A DNA stretch of 64,000 nt from Sipunculus nudus (Eukaryota; Annelida; Sipuncula; Golfingiida; Sipunculidae), in contig CM049320.1 of the NCBI GenBank assembly GCA_026874595.1, positions 23,259,714 to 23,323,713 on the forward strand, in the 5' to 3' direction. A program made the position numbers and the translations under genes. The notes under the pieces are model-generated. The model was not told the DNA's origin. It did no database searches and saw only the letters and a program-made list of their open reading frames with translations. Shown here piece by piece: positions 38,701 to 45,137 of this stretch (within the stretch, counting starts at the first letter, position 1; the number at the start of each line of letters is the position of its first letter).

Positions 38701-41516
38701 CCGTCATTTATCCAAACACCATTTATCTGAAAAATTGTTATCAAAAATTGAAAACTAGGAACTGAAATTTTGATTGTTGCTCCTGAATCCAGACAATGAA
38801 AAGAACATTCAGCAAGTAACTGAATTCTCCAGTTTTCCAGTACCAATAAGGAATAATTTTAATGTAATTTACATGATCAATTTATGAAATTGATCAAAAA
38901 CCGATTGCAACAAATACTGTTGAAAACATTTATTTTGGATTAGCTTCATTAATTTATGTTTGTCAGTCTTGGGTAAACTCTGGTGCCTGTTGGCAGGTGA
39001 AAAATCAAGGTGAATCATTTTTTGAATGATCATTAAACCAAACAAAAAACCCTGTCCCCAGATTTTTCAGATAAATGACTAAGGTAAAAATGGCTGAGAA
39101 AATAGTAGCTGAGGAAAAAGTTATTTGGAAATTAGTTACAATGTGAAATCATAACTTTTTACTGCTTGAAGTATAGGAGGAGATGTTGAGCTCTTGGTGA
39201 GTAGTGAATGAGTAAATATTGAGTCAGACCAGCCTCACAATTCAAGAATATAAATTTCACACTTAATATATACATTTGACATCATAAATGTTATCTGTGC
39301 ATGTGTGTGTGTGTATATATATGTCAGAATTCCAATATGGCCGACACAGCTAGATCTCAGAATTTTTTCGCGTGCAATAACTCAACAATGACATTCTGCA
39401 GCTTTCCCAAATTCACAGGAATGATTGGTAATAATGAGGGCTCCACACCTATTGAATTACAGACCTGTCAGAATTCCAATATAGTCGCCAAAGCCTGATC
39501 GCTGATTTTTCTTTCACACGTGATTTAACAACAACCCTCTGCAGCTTTCTCAAAATCACAGGGATGATTGGTACCTATGAGGGCTCCAGACCTATTGAAT
39601 TACAGACCTGTTGGAATTCCAATATGGCCGCCGCAGCCCGATTGCTGATTTTCTTTTGTGCGCGATAACTCACCAACAACCTACTGCACCTTTCCCAAAT
39701 TCTCAGGGATGATTAGTATTAATGAGGGCTTGAGAACTATTGAATTACAGACCTGTTGTAATTCCTGTATGGCTGCCACAGCCCAATCCCTAAATTCCTT
39801 TCACGCGGGTTAACTCAACAACAACCTTATGCAGCTTTCCCAATTTCACAGGGATCATTGGTGCCTATAAGGGCTCCAGACCTATCGAATTACAGACTTG
39901 CTCAAAATTAAATATCGCCAACAGACTACATTTGCTGATTTTCTATTGCACACATTATTTCAGACATATCTTCTTTAATATCATTTCACCCAGTAGGACT
40001 TTTTCCCTCCTGCATATGGATCAAAACCTGGTTTTGTTTGTCTTTATTTTTCAAATTTAACTTAATTTTTCACCCACATGTAAATTAGTCCAGCACTAAC
40101 AGAAATGCGGGGCCCTCTGAGGACCATTGTCCAACCACATCTAGTTGGTATTATTTATAAAATCATCTTTGAATTACAGGTAATATAAAATGTATGCTGA
40201 TATGAATGATACCGGTGCACTATATGTGAGATGCTACTGAAGCTTTAAAAAAATAACTGATCAACTGTGCATATGTGGTGTCTTATTCATGAAGGTTTTA
40301 TCTTCAGAATAATTTACCCTTCATGAATATCGCAAATTTGAAATGTTTGCTGACATGAAGGCAACCACAGTTGTAGTGAAGTGTATCATTTTAAGGCACT
40401 GTATAGAGTATAATACAAGGGTAGTGTCACACCAGTTTTTATTTTTTAGTAATTTATTATTGTAGTATACAGTAATGTTTGTATAGTACAGCACAATGTG
40501 TTATATAGTCAAGTGTGGTCAAGTGTTATATTATTTTGTTTTTGCAGACATTACCAGACATATTCCAAGGCCTTAAGTTCTTACTACCAGAATCTCACCC
40601 TGATAAGGACCTACTTAAACGATACATCATCGCATATAACGGTGACGTCGTAGAGGCGTACGAGGAGTCGTCAGCAACACATATAGTCGTCAAAGATGAT
40701 GAGGTAATGCAACATGCTACAACACTGTTTTATAAATGTTTCAGATTTTCAGACACAGTTCATTTTACATACCTAGGGATTCATGCACCCTTAAGGTAAA
40801 AACACTAAGGGATAAACCTTCAGTCAATTTTAACCCAAAAATAGTTGTCCCTCGCTTCCACGGAATGGTGGACATTGATTTTGGTAAGTCTGTCTGTCTG
40901 TCCATCTATCTGCCTGTCCCTCTGTCTGTCCTTACATCCTTTTTATTCGGTTTCATGTGATAACTTTCCTAAATACTATCCAATTTCATTGAAATATGGG
41001 TCATTGATTGCTCTCATGCATACCTTTGTTGGGATTGGTTTTGGAGTGTCTGCCTGAAAATTTATTATCACCAGCTCCAAAACAAACAAAAAGTTTCCCT
41101 TATGTTCCAAAATCACAACTTAAATTATGACATGTGGAGACATCTTCAAGGGAAGATAAAAACTAAAACATATTCAGAAGGCAAGCATAAAAATCACAGG
41201 AACCTAAATAAACAAGAGGTGGAAGCAGGGACATAAATTCAATGAATTTGCTTGTTTAAATTGATATTAGACCCATAAAGGATATAACATTATAAACATG
41301 GTGTAGTTAGTGTTCTTTCTGATGGCATATGTATTTATGAAATTTACTTTCATTTTCATATGACATTTAAATATTTTTTTAAAACCACAGTATTCCTTTT
41401 ATGTGTTTCAGGCAGCTAAGGAGGACCCAAGCAGACGTGTGACTGTTGATTGGCTGAAGAAGTGCCTGAAAAAGAAACAGCTGTTGCCATATAAGGCAAA
41501 TGGTGTCAGCTCATAG
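5137..41516 (+). CDS. LIG3: DNA ligase III (LIG3), 21 exons, complete
   Basis: ATP-dependent DNA ligase that seals nicks in base-excision and single-strand-break repair in the nucleus (usually with XRCC1) and maintains mitochondrial DNA. Exons: 5137-5719, 7460-7624, 9058-9198, 10560-10666, 11585-11716, 12863-12942, 14357-14434, 15309-15483, 17416-17571, 18981-19112, 24006-24085, 24514-24601, 26640-26717, 29682-29805, 30462-30604, 31360-31434, 34508-34654, 37832-38017, 38441-38554, 40548-40703, 41412-41516. Every junction is GT-AG and the phases agree, giving 3045 nt and 1014 residues; human LIG3 alpha is about 1009. Domain order: leader 1-99, PARP-like zinc finger about 100-190, linker, DNA-binding domain about 260-480, adenylation domain with motif I KYDGER (K510), OB fold to about 820, Ser/Lys-rich linker, PBZ finger 896-915, BRCT 929-1014. 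The order and sequence match vertebrate LIG3 throughout apart from the PBZ insertion. Exon ends are inferred and lack transcript support. Confidence 0.96.
6098..6275 (+). mobile_element. Degenerate 5' end of a family 1 Helitron-like element
   Basis: The sequence CGGCTGACCTTAGGTCATCTGAGC with a following GATCACCC and TCCGTCCTCC resembles the left end of the family 1 copies (for example at 31915). No matching right end was found, so this is a fragment. Confidence 0.4.
6455..6800. repeat. Old dispersed repeat, partly duplicated
   Basis: Segments with TTTACCATGGGCTGGGTTCA-CCACTGGATA and TTTACCCACTGGATACAGTGG lie about 200 bp apart. The stretch at 6605-6700 (CCCTTAGGACACACTTTGCAT, AAGATCAAAAAC) recurs diverged at about 9722-9810. 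The family is not identified. Confidence 0.35.
7460..7624 (+). CDS. LIG3: LIG3 exon 2: Lys/Ser/Pro-rich linker
   Basis: Residues about 195-250, phase 1 to phase 1 (165 nt). A TTTTTTCAG acceptor precedes it and a GTATGT donor follows. The product is a low-complexity basic linker containing KKGSPKKKGKTQAKL, placed like the KKKAVVQAKL stretch after the zinc finger of vertebrate LIG3. Little sequence is conserved beyond that. Confidence 0.88.
7905..8272 (+). mobile_element. tRNA-derived SINE, family A copy 2, 5'-truncated
   Basis: It begins inside the element at GGTGAGATTTTTCATG, missing the A and B boxes, and shares the body and A-rich tail with the copies at 3826 and 12486. Short open frames over it are incidental. 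Confidence 0.6.
8345..8609 (+). mobile_element. Helitron-like element, family 4 copy 2
   Basis: Diverged from the copy at 4614. It keeps GGTTTGTTTGTTTGTCTG near the left end, AAAAAGTTATCGACAGATTTTGA, TAAGGGTAATGAGCTGATTT, GGCGGAGGTTTGCACTCG and the terminal TTTCTAGT. The left terminus is degraded. Confidence 0.55.
9058..9198 (+). CDS. LIG3: LIG3 exon 3: start of DNA-binding domain
   Basis: Residues about 250-297, phase 1 to phase 1 (141 nt). It contains SFRQFRRLCADIAEESSY, aligning with REFRKLCAMVADNPSY of human LIG3, then a GKTKLV segment like the family's KTQII. The donor is GGAG|GTCAGT. The acceptor is weak (actatag), and a second in-frame cag lies 9 bases on, so the exon may instead start at 9067. 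Confidence 0.9.
9944..10485 (+). mobile_element. Helitron-like element, family 3
   Basis: The left end TACGCCCTTCATATGACGGG is followed within about 40 bp by CTGTCTGTCCGTCC, a GTCY tract. The right part has GACGGGCATATTATGC, whose GCATATTATGC is self-complementary, then GTGCTCTTGT and T. It is 542 bp, non-coding and inside LIG3 intron 3. Confidence 0.5.
10560..10666 (+). CDS. LIG3: LIG3 exon 4: DNA-binding domain
   Basis: Residues about 297-332, phase 1 in and phase 0 out. The acceptor is ttttccag and the donor CAG|GTCAGT. It encodes GFKGDVYLLLKLLLPGFVKT followed by VYNLNSKQLVK, nearly identical to the LIG3 DNA-binding domain segment GFHGDVYLTVKLLLPG. Confidence 0.95.
10699..11119. mobile_element. 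MITE, TTA target duplication
   Basis: The left end ATACCCCTTTCACATG and right end AAGTGTGAAAGGC are weak inverted repeats flanked by TTA at 10696-10698 and 11120-11122. A copy in the other orientation occurs at about 26936. The TTA duplication and the CCCCTTTCACA end suggest a PIF/Harbinger-type MITE. It fills most of intron 4. Confidence 0.5.
11585..11716 (+). CDS. LIG3: LIG3 exon 5: DNA-binding domain
   Basis: Residues 333-376, phase 0 to 0. It follows ttttgcag and ends CAGCAA|GTGAGA. It contains MVEDLEQGDAAETVKKFFEQ, matching MARDLEQGDVSETIRVFFEQ of human LIG3. Confidence 0.95.
11864..12101. mobile_element. Small MITE with 16-bp TIR and TAA duplication
   Basis: GGCCATGTACAGACTA at 11867-11882 is the exact reverse complement of 12083-12098. 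TAA flanks both ends (11864-11866, 12099-12101). At about 232 bp without coding it fits a PIF/Harbinger-like MITE. Confidence 0.65.
12486..12840 (+). mobile_element. tRNA-derived SINE, family A copy 3
   Basis: The tRNA-like head (CCTAGGGGTATAGCATAAGA, B box GAGTTTGAATCTCAG) and the full body shared with 3826 are present, ending GGCGGTTACCTCCAAC. It stops just upstream of the exon 6 acceptor at 12862. Confidence 0.7.
12863..12942 (+). CDS. LIG3: LIG3 exon 6: DNA-binding domain
   Basis: Residues 377-403, phase 0 in and phase 2 out. The acceptor is gtctccag and the donor CG|GTGAGT. It encodes VDGYLTELSQYTKEDDQQ, equivalent to VDEFLLRLSKLTKEDEQQ in human LIG3. It begins just after a SINE copy that fills the end of intron 5. 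Confidence 0.95.
14357..14434 (+). CDS. LIG3: LIG3 exon 7: DNA-binding domain
   Basis: Residues 403-429, phase 2 to phase 2 (78 nt). It encodes RSTVNDLKMIVRLIKHDLRI and then NAGAKHI, matching LIG3 (DLKCIIRLIKHDLKMNSGAKH). The donor CAT|GTAAGTG is a strong consensus site. Its sequence continues directly into a degenerate tandem array whose units copy the exon end and donor. Confidence 0.95.
14423..15215 (+). repeat. Degenerate minisatellite copied from the exon 7 splice donor
   Basis: About 17 units of roughly 43 bp with core CACATGTAAGTGAATAAAAC then ACAGTGAGATAGTTCTGTG. The first unit is the 3' end of exon 7 with its donor (GCAAAACACAT|GTAAGTG). Further GTAAGTG copies occur near 14515, 14683, 14938 and 15024. 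Reading from exon 7 into any later unit meets TAA at once (CAC ATG TAA), so only the first donor keeps the frame. Confidence 0.8.
15309..15483 (+). CDS. LIG3: LIG3 exon 8: end of DNA-binding domain
   Basis: Residues 429-487, phase 2 in and 0 out. The acceptor is cttattcag and the donor CTG|GTAGGT. It encodes LEGLDPNAYPAFQASRDLKD, then VVDRVL, and ends SVKASLMTPVLPML, the conserved approach to the adenylation domain. Confidence 0.95.
15547..16018 (+). mobile_element. Helitron-like element, family 1, copy a (short)
   Basis: The left end AGGTCAGCTGACTG with CATCTGAGCTATAG, a TCTTTCTGTCTG tract, and the right end GGTCATGACCCATGGGTCAC then TTGT. At 472 bp it has the family ends but a short interior resembling part of one unit of copy d. 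Confidence 0.6.
17416..17571 (+). CDS. LIG3: LIG3 exon 9: adenylation domain, catalytic lysine
   Basis: Residues 488-539, phase 0 to 0. It carries nucleotidyltransferase motif I, EIKYDGERVQVHK, with the lysine that accepts AMP at residue 510 (codon 17482-17484), close to K508 of full-length human LIG3. It ends at SRSLKPVLPHK|GTATGA. Confidence 0.97.
18981..19112 (+). CDS. LIG3: LIG3 exon 10: adenylation domain
   Basis: Residues 540-583, phase 0 to 0. It encodes VSHFKDYIPKAFPHGKDLIL, then DSEVLLIDTSTGSPLPFGSL, matching family motifs around the ILDSEVLLID strand. The acceptor is attcttacag and the donor AAG|GTTAGT. Confidence 0.96.
19685..20725 (+). mobile_element. Helitron-like element, family 2
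   Basis: The left end AGCCTTCAGCC is matched by GGCTGAGGGCT near the right end. GTCTGTCCGTCCGTCCGTCC lies near the left end. The right end has the hairpin TCAGCTTCTGCTGA, then TATTCTAGT and T (CTRRT). The interior is about three tandem units of 303 bp, each with CTTGTGAGCGGGATATCT and GGTGACCTTGACCTA. It is non-coding, 1041 bp. Confidence 0.65.
21029..23642 (+). mobile_element. Helitron-like element, family 1, copy b (2.6 kb)
   Basis: The left end AGCTCAGCTGACTATAAGTC folds with CATCTGAGCT; a GTCCGTCCG tract follows. The right end is CAGCTGAGCGCCATGACTCA then TTGGTCCCTTGT. It is the same full-length form as copy f (47796) and the truncated copy g (61440). I see no helicase or Rep frame, so it is non-autonomous. 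Confidence 0.65.
23723..23971 (+). mobile_element. Helitron-like element, family 4 copy 3
   Basis: It contains TTGGTTAGTTTGTCTGTTTG, ATCTGGATCCAGGAATTTTT, GCCTTGGCGGAGGTCTGCA, the hairpin remnant and the terminal GATTTCTAGT. The left end is eroded. It ends 34 bp before the exon 11 acceptor, inside LIG3 intron 10. Confidence 0.6.
24006..24085 (+). CDS. LIG3: LIG3 exon 11: motif III region
   Basis: Residues 584-610, phase 0 in and 2 out. It encodes KQAFRDANVCLFIFDCIHYN followed by GENLMDR. The LFIFD segment (about 594-598) is nucleotidyltransferase motif III. It follows a 4.9-kb intron filled by nested repeats. Confidence 0.95.
24514..24601 (+). CDS. LIG3: LIG3 exon 12: adenylation domain
   Basis: Residues 610-639, phase 2 in and 0 out. 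It encodes RPIKERRKILHENMTEIPNR and then ILFSEMQHIT, matching RKFLHDNMVEIPNRIMFSEM of human LIG3. The acceptor is gtttttgtag and the donor ACG|GTGAGT. Confidence 0.95.
25028..26560. mobile_element. 1.5-kb TIR element with internal duplication
   Basis: The left CCGTAGATCCGCGTTTTGCC and the right arm are perfect inverted repeats over 25 bp, flanked by TA on both sides. A 267-bp unit is duplicated inside (GGCTAATTAAA at 25448 and 25715; CTGATCATAATATATGCA at 25607 and 25874). The motif TAATGGCCGCA recurs near both ends. No transposase is visible. The TA flanks suggest a Tc1/mariner-type parent, not proven. Confidence 0.65.
26640..26717 (+). CDS. LIG3: LIG3 exon 13: motif IV
   Basis: Residues 640-665, phase 0 to 0. 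It contains REGLEGLVLKDL, nucleotidyltransferase motif IV (E657, G658, K662). The acceptor is ttctacag and the donor AAT|GTAAGT. Confidence 0.95.
26936..27190. mobile_element. MITE fragment, same family as 10699-11119
   Basis: The left end ACCCCTTTCACACA is followed by sequence that is the reverse complement of 10930-11110 (for example TGTACATTTCATATACATGT and AACAGCATGCTGACA). The far end is not clear. Confidence 0.5.
27903..29507 (+). mobile_element. Helitron-like element, family 1, copy c
   Basis: The left end AGCTCAGCTGACTATAAGTC and the right end CAGCTGAGCGACGTGACCCA then TGGGTCCCTTGT. The interior is related to copies b and f in its first part, but the GTCY tract is deleted. It is 1605 bp in LIG3 intron 13. 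Confidence 0.6.
29682..29805 (+). CDS. LIG3: LIG3 exon 14: motif V
   Basis: Residues 666-707, phase 0 in and 1 out. It contains SPGKRHWLKVKKDYLAEGAM (motif V, K677 and K679), then ADSADLVVLGAYFGTGNKG. The match to human LIG3 is near-identical. The acceptor is ctctttcag and the donor AAAG|GTAACA. Confidence 0.96.
30462..30604 (+). CDS. LIG3: LIG3 exon 15: OB fold
   Basis: Residues 707-754, phase 1 in and 0 out. It encodes GGIMSIFLMGVYDPDDGKWC, then TVTKCHSGFDDKTLEKLQRD, equivalent to the OB-fold start of human LIG3. The donor is AAG|GTAACA. Confidence 0.96.
31360..31434 (+). CDS. LIG3: LIG3 exon 16: OB fold
   Basis: Residues 755-779, phase 0 to 0 (75 nt). It encodes DATQVPSWLKISKALVPDFV and then VLDPK, matching the PSWLKVNKIYYPDFIVPDPK stretch of human LIG3. 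Confidence 0.94.
31915..33723 (+). mobile_element. Helitron-like element, family 1, copy d with 337-bp tandem units
   Basis: The left end AGCTCAGCTGACTTTCAGTC is followed by a GTCCGTCTGTCCGTCC tract; the right end is CAGCTGAGCGACATGACCCA then TGGGTCACTTGT. The interior has about 2.7 tandem units starting at 31993, 32330 and 32668 (each with GAAATTAGGTCTCTGTTA and GACTGGTGGCGCCACCTGT), then a second repeat with TGGGCCAAAATTTTGCA. Non-coding. Confidence 0.65.
33757..34315 (+). mobile_element. tRNA-derived SINE, family B, two copies
   Basis: Copies start near 33757 and 34083. Both carry AAAATGCTCGGC or AAAATGCTCAGCC, CTCCGCT, and a B-box-like CAGGTTC(G/T)(A/T)TCCCAGG, followed by related bodies (GTTGTAG, TTGGTTCT, TCCTGTTTCCTACACCTCT). 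They lie in the same direction before exon 17. Confidence 0.55.
34508..34654 (+). CDS. LIG3: LIG3 exon 17: motif VI
   Basis: Residues 780-828, phase 0 to 0. It contains VWEITGAEFSKSDSHTADGI, then SIRFPRCTKMRDDKTWKEAT, which includes motif VI (R805, R808). This closes the catalytic core. Confidence 0.96.
34655..37831 (+). other. LIG3 intron 17, largely unexplained
   Basis: A 3.2-kb intron. About 34790-34980 is weakly similar to 55090-55280 (CATCAAACCC/GTCAAACCC, CTGCCATTTTGCATACA/CTCCCATTTTATGTACA, ACATGTCGAAATGATGG/ACACGTCGAAATTATTG), suggesting an old dispersed repeat. The rest is AT-rich with a T-run at 36961-36979. I see no coding exon. Confidence 0.4.
37832..38017 (+). CDS. LIG3: LIG3 exon 18: Ser/Thr/Lys-rich linker
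   Basis: Residues 829-890, phase 0 to 0 (186 nt), so it could be skipped without a frameshift. It is low in complexity, with serine-threonine runs, a basic QKRK cluster that could serve in nuclear import, and repeated SP/TP motifs that could be phosphorylated. Vertebrate LIG3 has a poorly conserved linker at this place. The assignment rests on phase, splice sites (ccttttcag, AAG|GTAGAA) and position. Confidence 0.85.
38441..38554 (+). CDS. LIG3: LIG3 exon 19: PBZ-type zinc finger
   Basis: Residues 891-928, phase 0 to 0 (114 nt). It contains KPQCKYGAACYQKSPGHRDK followed by YSHP. The ligand spacing C896-x5-C902-x6-H909-x5-H915-P, with Tyr and Gly after the first Cys and Tyr two before the last His, fits the PBZ (PAR-binding zinc finger) of APLF and CHFR exactly. 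PBZ fingers bind poly(ADP-ribose), made by PARP1 at DNA breaks. Human LIG3 has no such finger, so recruitment of the ligase to PAR through it is inferred. The acceptor is gtgtacatag and the donor AAG|GTAATA. Confidence 0.9.
39322..40145 (+). mobile_element. 144-bp tandem array ending in a Helitron-like terminus
   Basis: Units begin at 39322, 39466, 39609, 39754 and 39898 (partial), each with AATTCCAATATGGCC near the start, GCAGCTTTCCCAAATT in the middle and CTATTGAATTACAGACC at the end. About 250 bp of unique sequence follows, then the hairpin GGACCATTGTCC and AACCACATCTAGT with T next, the hairpin-plus-CTRRT ending. The left terminus is not found. It lies in LIG3 intron 19. Confidence 0.6.
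40548..40703 (+). CDS. LIG3: LIG3 exon 20: BRCT domain, first part
   Basis: Residues 929-980, phase 0 to 0. It encodes TLPDIFQGLKFLLPESHPDK, then DLLKRYIIAYNGDVVEAYEE and SSATHIVV. It corresponds to the XRCC1-binding BRCT domain of LIG3 alpha (LDIFTGVRLYLPPS, RRYFVAFDGDLV, SATHV). The donor is GAG|GTAATG. Confidence 0.94.
41412..41516 (+). CDS. LIG3: LIG3 exon 21: BRCT domain end and stop
   Basis: Residues 981-1014 and a TAG stop at 41514-41516. It includes RVTVDWLKKCLKKKQLLPYK; the conserved BRCT tryptophan sits in VDWL. The acceptor is gtgtttcag. I saw no clear AATAAA in the next 300 bases, so the 3' end of the mRNA is not placed. Confidence 0.94.
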   Translation, partial: AAKEDPSRRVTVDWLKKCLKKKQLLPYKANGVSS

Positions 41517-41780
41517 GGCTCTTAGGACACAAATTCCAAAATGGTGGATCAGTATCCAAGGGTTCTTAGCTTTGTGAAGCCCAGAGTATTATGGGATAGT
41601 GTCTCACAATTTTGGTTAGAAGTATACCACAGAAAGAAAAATTGGCAGATTATTTTGTAATAACAAATGATGCCAACCAAGAAAACTTATAATTATTCTT
41701 AAAATTTTTCATCTTGGAAAAATAAGAAGTATCCAAAATGCTTAGAATTGTTGACCATGGGGAGGATGGGAATGTGTTCC

Positions 41781-42218
41781 AGGCCTGTCAAATCACTCAT
41801 TTTAGAAAGAGTCCCTCTTTTTTTGAGGATTTACTGAAAAGGACGCGAATTACTCATTTTTCACTCTTTAAGTAGTACTTTTTTTTTTCAAAAATGATAT
41901 ATAGTAATTCTTTCCTGCTTTAACAGTCCATTAAGAACAAGAATGAGACTTGTCACCATTTTTGTGTGTGCAATGCCAAAGCATGTTTCACAATGTGTGG
42001 AAAATGCCCTTATCTTCATACAGGGGGATTTGCAATGTATGTTTCTCACATTTGGAGTGATTATATATAAATGTACACATACTTAGTGTGTGAATCTTTA
42101 TTCAGTTTGTGATAAAAAATGGGGAATTGCTGTTAATTTTACTCCTTTTTTTTCACTATTTATTTCAAAGAAGGTTACTTTTTTTACCAGAGCACTTACT
42201 CTATTTATCAGTCGTTTA
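41781..42218 (+). repeat. Family 5 repeat, uninterrupted copy
   Basis: It starts AGGCCTGTCAAATCACTCA and runs through ACAATGTGTGGAAAATGCCC and GTGATAAAAAATGGGGAATT. It resumes after the inserted MITE at 42813 with GCGGCAGGCCTGG. It preserves the pre-insertion state of both sites that are filled by Helitron-like elements in the 19590-23710 copy. Confidence 0.6.
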
Positions 42219-42809
42219 AGCCCCTTTCACACATTCACGGATAGCATCATGGATCATCCCGGATCATCATTCTGGGACCATCTGTGTTGACTCCGTCATC
42301 ACCGTGTAAACTCCGGGCATCACCGTGTTAACACCGTGTTGCATCCATAGTGATCCTTGGCGCACCGGCATGTTCGGAGAAAAAATTAAACCTGCACAAT
42401 TTTTCGTCCCGGAGTACACGGATGAAACATCATCCGTATCAATCCTTGTAGGCACCGTGCATCTCCTTGTAGCCACCGTATACATCCGGGAGACTCCGTG
42501 TAGCCACCGGGAGCTCCGTATTGAGACCGGTACTTTCCGGGTGCAAGTTTAAGTTTTTTCTCCGATCATGCTGGTGCACCAAGGATCACTATGGATGCAA
42601 CACGGTGTTAACATGGTGATTCCCGGTGTTTACACAGCGATGCCGTAGATAACACGGATGATTCCGGAACGATGCTCCGGGATTATCCGTGTTGCTATCC
42701 GTGAATATGTGAAAGCCCCATTTACGAAATCGAGCTGCTGTCCCCGAAACACCCTGGATTAAGGTCCGGGGTGATCCTTGTTGCTATCCGTGAATGTGTG
42801 AAAGGGGCT
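42219..42809. mobile_element. Fold-back MITE, 28-bp perfect TIR, TTA duplication
   Basis: The left AGCCCCTTTCACACATTCAC... and right ends are perfect inverted repeats over 28 bp, flanked by TTA (42216-42218, 42810-42812). The interior is also palindromic: TGCATCCATAGTGATCCTTG on the left pairs with CAAGGATCACTATGGATGCA on the right, so most of the element can fold into one hairpin. A second, decayed end (GTGAATATGTGAAAGCCCCA) lies near 42703, as if the right terminus was duplicated. TTA suggests PIF/Harbinger. Confidence 0.75.
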
Positions 42810-42849
42810 TTACATGCGGCAGGCCTGGTATTCCTTGATTCATTTTGGA

Positions 42850-45137
42850 TACAGATCTCTCATTTGAGGGAATAGTGGAGGTGATACTCTATTTCCTGGA
42901 GAAATATCCATACATCATCAGGGCTACTTTGATGTTCTTGAAGCCAGATCAGTTGCCTGATTACAGCAAAATCTATTTGGTTCATCATTAGCCCATTTCA
43001 GAAATGCCCTGAAAATTTTCTGAGATTCCATTCATCATTGTGCGAGTTGTGGTGTGAACAAACACATACACACGAACAGGGTTGAATGCACATCCTCCTA
43101 ACTGAGGCAATAAGACTTAAAGAGTCAAATAAAAATAAGAGACAATAGAATATTGTCATTTCTCAAATTCAGGAAATTTATGTTCAATTATGTGTGTGTG
43201 TGTGTGTTTGTAGCTGATACGTATAGCAAAGTGTCAGAGAGTGACCAGTGGTCACTTGATGGTATGCAGTGCAATACAAAGATTTCAGTATTACATAGAC
43301 TTGTATTTTTGAACACAAAGGGGATACATGGAAATAAGTAAGACTGAAGGCACTTAATCCTAATAAAATAATGTCTCAATTTGCATTAAATGTGTCTTAA
43401 AAGTGGGGCTGTAGTAAACAACAGTTCTATAAACAGTTAATTGAAATCACATTAATTTGAAATTGGAGTTGTAAAAAAAATTTCCATTTCATTTTAGTAC
43501 TGTAAACCAGTTTACTTTATACCTTTAAAAAGAAAATCAGCATTATGAATATGAAAGCACAGACAGTATTTACCCAAAGTCTTGAACGGTAAAAACCCAA
43601 GTGGGAAGCTGCGGGAACAGGTAGGCTATGCCATAGTGTGAACCTATTTTATATTGTGCCTTAAATGCTGCTGCCAACGATTGCTTCACGATTCCTTTGA
43701 AAACTAACCCAACAGCCCTGCTGGCCTTATTCAGCAAATATTCAGGGTAAAGATAAATCCAGGGACCTGGGTACGTTTTAATGTGTAGTTGACTCCTATT
43801 TGTGGAACTGTAAATGGAAAAAAGTGTCATTGTAATTATGGATTTACACAGTTCTGAAATTAAAAGTTTGTTTCCGTCACACTTTTTTGCCCAGGAGTAA
43901 ATAATTGAATTTCATTGGTAATATTTTTCAAGGCTGTATTACAAAAAAAATGACTGCAGTATGAGTTTGCAAAGATACTGTTCAATTCTTTAAATATTAT
44001 TTAGTTTTGTCATAATCATCCATAATTCATTCATAATATTCGTATTATATGCATATAAAAAAGTGAGATCGATCTGTATAGTTTAAACCTTAAAATCAAT
44101 CTCTGTCTCTGCTGACCTTTGTCTCTTGGTCTTTAACTGCTTCGTAAGTGATCCCTGTAGGCCTCATTTTATTCGGATGGGAAACGCTTGAATAAATGTT
44201 GGTGCAGTGCAGGGTTCTTCTCAGTTTGAGTATGCTCTGTGTTCCGGATTTTCTTTTTCCCAAATTGTGGGAGGCATGCCCATCCACCCGCAGCCCTGCC
44301 CGTTCCTATTCCCTTGGAGCCTATGGTCTTTGCAAATCTTATAGATTGTGTTTAGTATTATATATTAGGAATATGTGTTTTATTTTGTGTTGGACATTGT
44401 CATGAATCATGGACACATTGTAAGTATGATTTTTTTTTTGTATCGCTGTATATGAGGTATTCCCGAGATATTTGAATATATTGGTCAGCTATGTGTGGCT
44501 GTATGTCACATACCTGTGGATTTGTTTATGAATACGATCATGAATTAAACATTGATATATATATATATATCAAGAAGCCTGGGTTGTATTATATCTCAGT
44601 ACGCTTAATGATTATAAGAAATAAAAGTTCAAACTATTTTAGTGCTAGTGTTGTTATTTGTGGTAATGTTACGCTCTTAACACAGCGCTTTACCTATAGG
44701 ACTACTTCCTACATTAGTAGGCCTATATTCCTATAGTATATCAGTAGCTTCTTTGGAAGCGTAAGATTTCCGCTGACTCGGGAGCGTATGGTGGTGGGAA
44801 AAAAAATTGGAAAAATCAATAACGTATCTAAATGTTACTAATGCATAGCCTTATTCACAGTGGCACGAGGTAAACAATAGAGGATCAGTGGAGGATCCAG
44901 AGGGCGACCCCCCCCCCCCCCCCTTGAGCTGTAATACCTCGCATGTTATCTATTTTTGCCAATTTATTCGTGATTAATTTTCATTTAGCATATTTCTTTT
45001 TTATTCAGTAGCAATTCAATCACTTAATCATTCAGAGTTAATTATTTTTTATTCATAAATTGAGGGTATTCATGAACAACTATGATTTGTTCCGTTAAGA
45101 CAGCATCCAAATATTTCTAGGGAGTGTTTTCGTTTTT
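42850..45137. other. Intergenic stretch, no gene seen
   Basis: AT-rich sequence with a GT run (43191-43207), a short AT run (44557-44570) and a C run (44910-44923) next to GGAGGATCCAGAGGG. No open frame resembles protein and I find no complete element. Confidence 0.4.

Noticed and set aside
39322-39898. Possible CRISPR-like array
   Set aside because: Units of 143-145 bp are repeated over their full length, so this is a tandem repeat.
40515-40799. LIG3 form ending in intron 20
   Set aside because: The frame simply runs past the GAG|GTAATG donor; exon 21 completes the BRCT domain in phase.
42267-42552. Overlapping frames on both strands
   Set aside because: They lie in the arms of the fold-back MITE; the palindrome explains openness on both strands.
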